A DNA stretch of 64,000 nucleotides from Desulfobacteraceae bacterium Eth-SRB2 (GTDB lineage Bacteria > Desulfobacterota > Desulfobacteria > Desulfobacterales > UBA11574). The position numbers and the translations under genes are program-made. Within the stretch, counting starts at the first letter, position 1. Each line of letters starts with the position of its first letter. The stretch lies in contig RPGQ01000015.1 of the NCBI GenBank assembly GCA_004193595.1, positions 156,323-220,322 on the forward strand. Direction: 5' to 3'. Below, one piece after another: positions 59,096-64,000 of this stretch. The notes under the pieces were generated by a model. The model made no database searches. It saw only the letters and a list, made by a program, of their open reading frames with translations, and was not told where the DNA came from.

Positions 59096-59278
59096 TCAAC
59101 CAATCCTGTTTTCCTGATTTCTCAAAAATGAATCCAGCGCTTCGATTGCGACGCCAGTGATGGTGGTATTATTCGCTGATGCAAAGCTTTCAACTCTTTC
59201 CACGAGCCTGCAGGGGATCTGAATGTTGAACTCCTTGGTTAAATCAGAGCATTGATCCTTGAAATTTTCGCTTGCCAT
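59096..59278 (-). CDS. Small ribbon-helix-helix-like protein
   Basis: A 60-residue protein. The part FNIQIPCRLVERVESFASAN, then TTITGVAIEALDSFLRNQ has the beta strand plus two-helix pattern of ribbon-helix-helix DNA-binding proteins such as antitoxins and plasmid or phage regulators. No toxin gene lies beside it. The ATG has a moderate AAAGGATAG ribosome-binding site. It is probably left over from the integrated element next to tRNA-Lys. Confidence 0.6.
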   Translation of the reverse strand: MASENFKDQCSDLTKEFNIQIPCRLVERVESFASANNTTITGVAIEALDSFLRNQENRIG

Positions 59279-59451
59279 TTTTGGCGCTATCCTTTCAGTT
59301 AATGTGAACTCGTCATTTCAAACCATAAAAATTACAATTATCACAAAAACGTTTTTAAATAAAGCCATATTACAATAACCCCACAGAATTCTTGATATTT
59401 TTCTTTCACTGATGTGTTCACTCAAATCATTTCAAATTTCGGGGGCTACAG

Positions 59452-59586
59452 AAGAACAAGCTGGATCTTATTGAGGCGCTTCAAAACCAAGCAGAGATTT
59501 CGAAAAACGAAGCTGCTGCCGTTGTAAAGCTCTTTATTGATGAAATGGCAGACGCCTTGGCCAATGGAGTGCTTGATTTAAGGTCA
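59452..59586 (+). pseudogene. N-terminal fragment of an HU-type DNA-binding protein
   Basis: From about 59455 the plus strand encodes NKLDLIEALQNQAEISKNEA, then AAVVKLFIDEMADALANG, the first 40 residues of an HU/IHF protein. The initiating Met codon is AAG instead of ATG. After ALANG the HU frame turns into VLDLRSPNNTGHL, so the DNA-binding arm is missing. It is therefore a broken gene, distinct from ihfA at 24353. Confidence 0.7.
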
Positions 59587-59604
59587 CCGAACAACACCGG
59601 GCAT

Positions 59605-59709
59605 TTATTTCTTCTTTTCTTTTTTCAATTTTCGTTTTTCTTTTGGATTAAGCTGGGCCTTCTTCTGTTGTTCCCTTTTGCCTTTGTCTTTTTGGCCCTT
59701 ATCACCCAT
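59605..59709 (-). CDS. Very small lysine-rich protein
   Basis: The 34-residue frame begins MGDKGQKDKGKREQQKKAQL and ends KEKKK. It has a strong AAGGAG ribosome-binding site seven bases before the ATG. About half of the residues are Lys or Arg. Short MGDKGxKDK proteins of this kind are recalled from other environmental Proteobacteria without known function. A longer frame upstream exists but the ribosome-binding site decides for this start. Confidence 0.6.
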   Translation of the reverse strand: MGDKGQKDKGKREQQKKAQLNPKEKRKLKKEKKK

Positions 59710-59937
59710 ATCTGTTTCTCCTTGTTTGAATGTGAATTGTGCCGGACTGGCACAGTTTGTTGGCGGTGTCCAGCCTGATGCCGATCCCTTACGGAAATCG
59801 GCTGCCTTGTGCAAAGTTTACAATAGCAAACAGGAAAAGAATGATCAAGATCCAAGGCTGTATTAAATAGTCAGTATTTTTTAGCAATATAAAAATAATA
59901 GTAATAGTCTTTTAACCCCTATCCAGCATTCCCCAAT

Positions 59938-59994
59938 AATGACTCCTCTACGTCTTTTCCATTTTTATTTGAACATTACGGGATTGGATTCAAG
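59938..59994. repeat. Direct repeat around the cytochrome gene (copy 1)
   Basis: ATGACTCCTCTACGTCTTTT to TACGGGATTGGATTCAAG matches 60629-60684 at about 80-85 percent by eye. The two copies are in the same orientation on both sides of the small cytochrome gene. Confidence 0.7.
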
Positions 59995-60179
59995 GTTCTC
60001 CGTCAAAAGAATGACCTTATAATCAGCTTGACTTTTTTAACAATATTTTATTATCTAAACAATCAATAAAGGCCTGTCCTTAATTGGCGGGCCATTTTTG
60101 TTCTTAAAGAAATATCCATTTGTCAAATTGGCAACCTGCAGTTTGGAACTATGAGAATTTTAAAAAAGGGGACTAAAAA

Positions 60180-60602
60180 ATGAAAAAGTCTGTTTTTAAA
60201 AACATAACCCAAATAGGGGTTTTGGCATTGGTTTTTGTAATAACTTTACCGGGATTTATCATGGCCGGCGACAGTCAGACAGTCGTTAAAAAGCATGGAT
60301 GGAAGACACCCATTACAACAGAAAACTGGCCTGTAGATCCTGCCAAGCTTCATCTGGCGGGGGCACCCCACAGTCTTATTGGCCTAACGCTGGAACAGAT
60401 CGTAACAGATCCTAACATCCAAATCCGGCCAGACGCGGCATCGTGCATGGACTGCCATGACTGGGCCGAGGAGATGACAGCGGAAAGCTTTTGCCCTCGG
60501 ATAGACGATTTTATCACCACCGACCAGGATGGAGAAGGCCCCAAACCCCAGGTTCTAAAAGATATTTTAATCGACTGGAAAAACCGTAATTGCCCGGATT
60601 GA
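60180..60602 (+). CDS. Exported small protein with one c-type haem motif
   Basis: The 140-residue protein has a signal peptide (VLALVFVITLPGFIMAG) and a single CMDCH motif (CxxCH) at about residues 90-94, so it is predicted to bind one haem c in the periplasm. The mature part starts SQTVVKKHGWKTPITTENWP. A conserved-looking LIGLTLEQIVTDP precedes the haem motif, and the C-terminus ends with a further Cys (NRNCPD). It does not match a well-known cytochrome class by eye. An AAAAGGGG ribosome-binding site precedes the ATG. It is monocistronic, flanked by direct repeats. Confidence 0.75.
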   Translation: MKKSVFKNITQIGVLALVFVITLPGFIMAGDSQTVVKKHGWKTPITTENWPVDPAKLHLAGAPHSLIGLTLEQIVTDPNIQIRPDAASCMDCHDWAEEMTAESFCPRIDDFITTDQDGEGPKPQVLKDILIDWKNRNCPD

Positions 60603-61226
60603 TCACTACCTCTTTTGCACCTGACATAACGACTCCTCTACGTTTTTTCCACTTCTATTGAATCTACGGGATTGGATCAAGAGGGTTGGGATGCTACTAC
60701 TATGGGGTTTTTACAGGATGGTTAGAGCACTTTTGCTATTAGATCAATAGAATTTTATTATGCTATAGATCCGGTGAAGGATACATCCCGGCCAGGGAGA
60801 CCCTGCATAAGAAAAACAATACAATTTTCGTCGAATGATATCACAATTCCTGTAGCCACTTTAAAATTCAAGATGCTATTAAAAAATGTGATCGAGGTTC
60901 GATACAGGTTTGTTGGAGAAAACACAGGTTTCGCCAAAGATACGGAACCCACAATATCTGGTATAGCGAGCATATTAAGAAAGACTCTGAAACTTACAAG
61001 TTGGTATTATTGAGAAGCTCAGCACCTTCGAATGTTGTGCTTAGGATAATTATCATTAAATTATAATTTATTGAAACACGCATTTCAAATTTTGTTTTTA
61101 TGATTAATGTCTTGTGAAAAGTTATAGTCGAAGCGTATGAGCCTTGAAGCCAACAACCATGCGAAATAGTTGCTCATCGAAGATGAACATCTTTTCGGTT
61201 CGTGAAATACACAAAATTGTCTTTCG
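60603..61226. other. Region without supported gene between cytochrome and PII-like genes
   Basis: The stretch contains the second direct repeat (60629-60684) and, at 60758-61013, overlapping open frames of 71-79 codons on both strands. Neither has a ribosome-binding site or a recognised family. I see nothing else. Confidence 0.5.
60629..60684. repeat. Direct repeat around the cytochrome gene (copy 2)
   Basis: ACGACTCCTCTACGTTTTTT to TACGGGATTGGATCAAGAG is the partner of 59938-59994, starting about 27 bp after the cytochrome stop codon. Confidence 0.7.
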
Positions 61227-61553
61227 TTACCGCTGCGGTTTTGACAATTGACTTTCAAAACCAACTGTCTGCTCTACAGGAAACACAAAAGCGATACCTG
61301 TGCCTGGTTCGCTAAGCTGTCCTGCCTCTTTAATGGCGGACAGGATTGGCTCAACCATTTCACTGTCTACCAGGAAGATAACCACATCAGTGCGAATATC
61401 CAGGGTAAGGCCGAAAAATGTTTTCGCCTCACTAGCACCTGTACCCGAAGCGGGTATGGTTGTGGCGCCAGTAGCGCCTGCCTGTTTTGCCGAATTGACG
61501 ACCTTGTCGGTCAAATTCGGCTTAATCATTGCCACGATAGCTTTATATGGCAT
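61227..61553 (-). CDS. PII-like regulatory protein
   Basis: This 108-residue protein has the GlnB/PII fold pattern: MPYKAIVAMIKPNLTDKVVN at the start, a T-loop region with GATTIPASGTGASEA, then DVVIFLVDSEMVEPILSAIK and GTGIAFVFPVEQTVGF near the end. The T-loop lacks the uridylylated tyrosine segment of classical GlnB, so it belongs to a divergent PII-like group. It lies 73 bp downstream of two DUF1538 membrane protein genes and probably regulates them by direct binding of a nucleotide or metabolite, by analogy with GlnK-AmtB. Confidence 0.85.
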   Translation of the reverse strand: MPYKAIVAMIKPNLTDKVVNSAKQAGATGATTIPASGTGASEAKTFFGLTLDIRTDVVIFLVDSEMVEPILSAIKEAGQLSEPGTGIAFVFPVEQTVGFESQLSKPQR

Positions 61554-61626
61554 TTTGCACCTTCACTTTTCGCCCGATTCCTTCCATATTTGAGCTTTGC
61601 TCCCTTATGGCCGGGCTTTGCTTTTT

Positions 61627-62385
61627 TTATTTTTTACGGTTTCGTCGTCGCACTATCCACTGAACAAATTGGGCGTAGCCCAAAACGCTGATGATTGGAA
61701 ATACACTGGCAAACGCGATAAGCCCAAATCCATCTATAACCGGGCTTCGGCCCGGAACGTTGGATGCCAGACCCAAGCCAAGGGCTGCAACTAAGGGAAC
61801 GGTGACCGTAGATGTGGTTACTCCACCGGAATCATAAGCCAATGGAATAATCATCCTGGGTGCAAATACGGTTTGAATGACCACCACTACATATCCAGCC
61901 ATAATATAAAGATAAAGGGGTGTCCCTGTGACGATTCGAAAAGTACCAAGTGTTATACCGATGGCAACCCCTATAGCAACCGCTATACGCAGCCCCCAGG
62001 ATGAAACCGCTTTGTTCGAGGCTTCATGCGCCTTATGGGCCACAGCGATGAGGGCAGGTTCTGCTATTGTGGTGGAAAAACCCATCAAAAAGGCAAAAAG
62101 ATAGACCCACCCGTAGGCTGTCCAATTTGCCATACCACCTTTCTGGGCACCCTCAGCCAACTGAAGCGCCATAGTTCTGCCAATCGGAAAAAGGGCCAAA
62201 TCCAACCCACCAAGAAAGCAGGTCATGCCCACCAGGACTAAGCCGAAACCAAAGATAATTCTGCCCGGCCGAGGGATTGGTCTTTTAAGCACAAGGGTTT
62301 GAAATAATACCAGCAGAACGAGAACCGGCACCACGTCTTTGGCTGTGGCCAGCAGCAGCATTGTAGGATTAAAAAGAATTTCCAT
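61627..62385 (-). CDS. DUF1538 membrane protein (second of a pair)
   Basis: A 252-residue inner-membrane protein with six to seven helices. It carries the DUF1538 marks FSTTIAEPALIAVAHKAHEA and YDSGGVTTSTVTVPLVAAL, and GMTCFLGGLDLALFPIG. These are shared with its upstream neighbour, so the two are paralogues and may form a heterodimer, like two halves of one transporter. The substrate is unknown. The start codon is 7 bp from the end of the first DUF1538 gene. Confidence 0.88.
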   Translation of the reverse strand: MEILFNPTMLLLATAKDVVPVLVLLVLFQTLVLKRPIPRPGRIIFGFGLVLVGMTCFLGGLDLALFPIGRTMALQLAEGAQKGGMANWTAYGWVYLFAFLMGFSTTIAEPALIAVAHKAHEASNKAVSSWGLRIAVAIGVAIGITLGTFRIVTGTPLYLYIMAGYVVVVIQTVFAPRMIIPLAYDSGGVTTSTVTVPLVAALGLGLASNVPGRSPVIDGFGLIAFASVFPIISVLGYAQFVQWIVRRRNRKK

Positions 62386-62392
62386 GTTTCAC

Positions 62393-63145
62393 CTAATTTA
62401 CGATCGTTCCGAAAAGCATGACAAAAATCATGGGAGTAAGGGACGCCAAAGCAATGAGCCCAAAACCATCCGTCAAGGGGTCTCTGCCGCGTATAGTGCG
62501 TGCAAGCCCCACACCCAAAGCCGTAACGAGCGGTACTGTGACAGTTGAGGTGGTAACTCCGCCCGAATCATAAGCTAAGCCTACGATCTCCTTCGGTGCG
62601 AACAAGGTCATGACCATAACCAGGACATAACCGCCAATGATTAAAACCGGCAGGGACCAACCGCGTAAGATTCGCAATACACCAAGAACAATTGCAGCAC
62701 CAACGGACAATGCCACAGTCAAGCGGACACCAAGAGCATAACGGTCTATCGAAGCAAAGGTGTTTTCAATAAGTCCCGCTTCGGCCGCGGCTTTAGCTCC
62801 TTCGCGCGTTACGGCTATAAGGGCCGGCTCGGCAACAGTTGTCCCCGCCCCTAAAGCAAAAGCGAAGAGCAGCAGCCAGAAGAGGCTTCCTTTACGCGCG
62901 AATTCTTCCGCCAAGGTTTCGCCCAAGGGAAATAGGCCTATGTCCAAACCGACGACAAAAAAGGCTAAGCCGATAATGACCAATACCAATCCAGCTAAAA
63001 TGGATAAAAGCTCTGGAAAGGGTTGATTCAAGACCAGAACCTGAAACAGAGTGATGACCGTGATGATAGGTGCCAAGTCACGGGATGCCCCAAGAAGGGC
63101 TCGCCCTAAAGCTGCACTAAATTTGGTTAGGATTGCTAACGGCAT
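62393..63145 (-). CDS. DUF1538 membrane protein (first of a pair)
   Basis: A 250-residue membrane protein with the same layout as its neighbour: LAFFVVGLDIGLFPLGETLA, GAGTTVAEPALIAVTREGAK and YDSGGVTTSTVTVPLVTALG. The AEPAL and SGGVTTST motifs in membrane-embedded positions suggest an ion or solute pathway. Its ATG lies 6 bp after the stop codon of the DUF3124 gene, so it is within the same operon. Pairing of DUF1538 genes with a PII-like gene supports a regulated transporter. Confidence 0.88.
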   Translation of the reverse strand: MPLAILTKFSAALGRALLGASRDLAPIITVITLFQVLVLNQPFPELLSILAGLVLVIIGLAFFVVGLDIGLFPLGETLAEEFARKGSLFWLLLFAFALGAGTTVAEPALIAVTREGAKAAAEAGLIENTFASIDRYALGVRLTVALSVGAAIVLGVLRILRGWSLPVLIIGGYVLVMVMTLFAPKEIVGLAYDSGGVTTSTVTVPLVTALGVGLARTIRGRDPLTDGFGLIALASLTPMIFVMLFGTIVN

Positions 63146-63151
63146 GGATAA

Positions 63152-63637
63152 TTACTTGGTAATGATTGTTCGACCACGAGAGGTAAAAGAAACGCCTTGC
63201 TTACTTTGTGTGCCAATCATTATTGATTCAACAATTGGTGGATTAACAAATTTGTCGGATTTCCATTCAACAATAAAGTTGGCACCTGACCCACCAGCTT
63301 TGTCTCTTTCTGGTATAATATAGCGCAATGACCCTAATGGGTTTAGAATTGCTGGCTTTTCTAAATATTTTTTTAAGAGCTTCCCTTGCGTCTCGTAATA
63401 ATCGATTACTGTGATTTTGATTTGATGCTTAGGATCAATGTTTCTGATGCTTAAAGTTACCGTCAATAAGAAGGGTTGTTCACGGTTGCCACTGTAAATA
63501 TGTGAATAAGCAGGCACATAAATGGTCTGCCCGTCAGACAACTCGATTTTTTCGTCAGCATATACAGGCAGAGGTAAAAAAAAACAAATGGATAAAACAA
63601 GGATAATAAAATAAGCAAAATGATAATTCTTTTTCAT
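63152..63637 (-). CDS. Exported DUF3124 protein
   Basis: The 161-residue protein starts with a signal peptide (FAYFIILVLSICFFLPLPVYA) after MKKNYH. The mature part (LSDGQTIYVPAYSHIYSGN, LLTVTLSIRNIDPKHQI, VIDYYETQGKLLKKYL, GGSGANFIVEWKSD) matches DUF3124, a periplasmic beta-rich domain of unknown role. The start is the ATG with a GGAGAGTAACC ribosome-binding site; the longer upstream frame does not fit a signal peptide. It is the first gene of the DUF3124-DUF1538-DUF1538-PII operon and might be a periplasmic partner of the membrane pair. Confidence 0.87.
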   Translation of the reverse strand: MKKNYHFAYFIILVLSICFFLPLPVYADEKIELSDGQTIYVPAYSHIYSGNREQPFLLTVTLSIRNIDPKHQIKITVIDYYETQGKLLKKYLEKPAILNPLGSLRYIIPERDKAGGSGANFIVEWKSDKFVNPPIVESIMIGTQSKQGVSFTSRGRTIITK

Positions 63638-64000
63638 GGTTACTCTCCAATTAATTATATGTGTCAAAAAAATGATTATCTGCATAGAATCGTAAAGACA
63701 GTTTCTTTCTATATGTGGATGCAAATCATGATTATAACTTCTTGCATTATGGTTTAACCCCGTCATGTTTAACAATACATCATGGTATTCTTCAATTTCA
63801 GGAGTTTGTAAAAAGAGGTTTGTGTAGGAACATTAAGTTCTATAACATATACAATAAATCAACTAAGAGTGCAAATCTGAAGTTTCCCATAAAAGTATCA
63901 CGCCGCGATGCGCAGTAGCACGGCTACAAGAGAATTAACAACGGATTTGCGTGGTACAGGGCAAAGTATACTAAAATTATCATCCAATGCCGCTTTGGCG
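63638..64000. other. Right end of the window, no gene supported
   Basis: This stretch upstream of the DUF3124 operon should carry its promoter. AT-rich sequence with short frames only; nothing recognised. Confidence 0.5.

Noticed and set aside
60758..61013. Overlapping frames of 71 and 79 codons on opposite strands
   Set aside because: Neither has a ribosome-binding site, a usual start context or a recognised motif, so no gene is claimed.

Overview
The window reads as one contig of a Gram-negative, strictly bacterial genome of moderate GC. The most likely source is a member of the Desulfobacterota (Desulfobacterales-like). This is an inference from protein style: a TAXI-type TRAP transporter followed by a UspA protein, AmrS-type radical SAM, a MoeA with a C-terminal periplasmic-binding-like domain, an ExeA-like ATPase, and many short intergenic inverted-repeat elements. 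No 16S gene is present to confirm it. Local base-level problems (a frameshifted tuf, a probable frameshift in a UspA gene, and a noisy inverted segment inside another tuf) suggest a long-read assembly with incomplete polishing.

Region 1 (1-19364, all on the minus strand) is the classic translation/transcription super-operon. Read in the direction of transcription it is tRNA-Thr(TGT), tRNA-Tyr, tRNA-Gly, tRNA-Thr(GGT), tuf, rpmG, tRNA-Trp, secE, nusG, rplK, rplA, [L10 leader], rplJ, rplL, rpoB, rpoC, rpsL, rpsG, a broken second tuf, rpsJ, rplC, rplD, rplW and rplB (cut by the window edge). The highlight is RpoC: an insert of about 100 residues that looks like a parvulin-type (PpiC) prolyl isomerase domain sits inside the pore/secondary-channel part of the beta-prime subunit. 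The promoter-distal tuf is interrupted by an inverted, error-rich copy of rplB-rpsS, which is best explained as an assembly chimera.

Region 2 (19365-30850) carries scattered housekeeping and accessory genes: an MltD-like LysM transglycosylase lipoprotein, a glyoxalase II-like hydrolase, a SprT-like protease, IHF alpha, a small J-domain protein, the large helicase HrpA and a family 2 glycosyltransferase. The spaces between them are filled by several families of inverted-repeat elements.

Region 3 (31164-35224) is a TAXI-TRAP uptake system (binding protein, fused permease, UspA). Region 4 (35697-44616) holds a DUF1566 protein, a radical SAM enzyme with a methyltransferase, two moeA paralogues, and an RNA-repair pair. 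In that pair the archease gene has been captured by a REP-associated (RAYT) transposase to make one continuous 363-residue reading frame just upstream of rtcB.

Region 5 (44919-58598) includes an 833-residue protein that appears to join a divergent kinase-like domain to a polytopic membrane domain, a phosphohexomutase, an MFS transporter, a protein with a duplicated four-cysteine motif, a single-domain response regulator, EpmA-like and ExeA-like proteins, hemL and a divergent Tpt1/KptA-like protein. Region 6 (58682-60180) starts at tRNA-Lys(CTT) and contains the decayed tail of a tyrosine integrase, a ribbon-helix-helix protein and a truncated HU gene, which looks like the scar of an integrated element. 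Region 7 (60180-63637) has a small monoheme c-type cytochrome-like protein and a four-gene operon of DUF3124, two DUF1538 membrane proteins and a PII-like protein.
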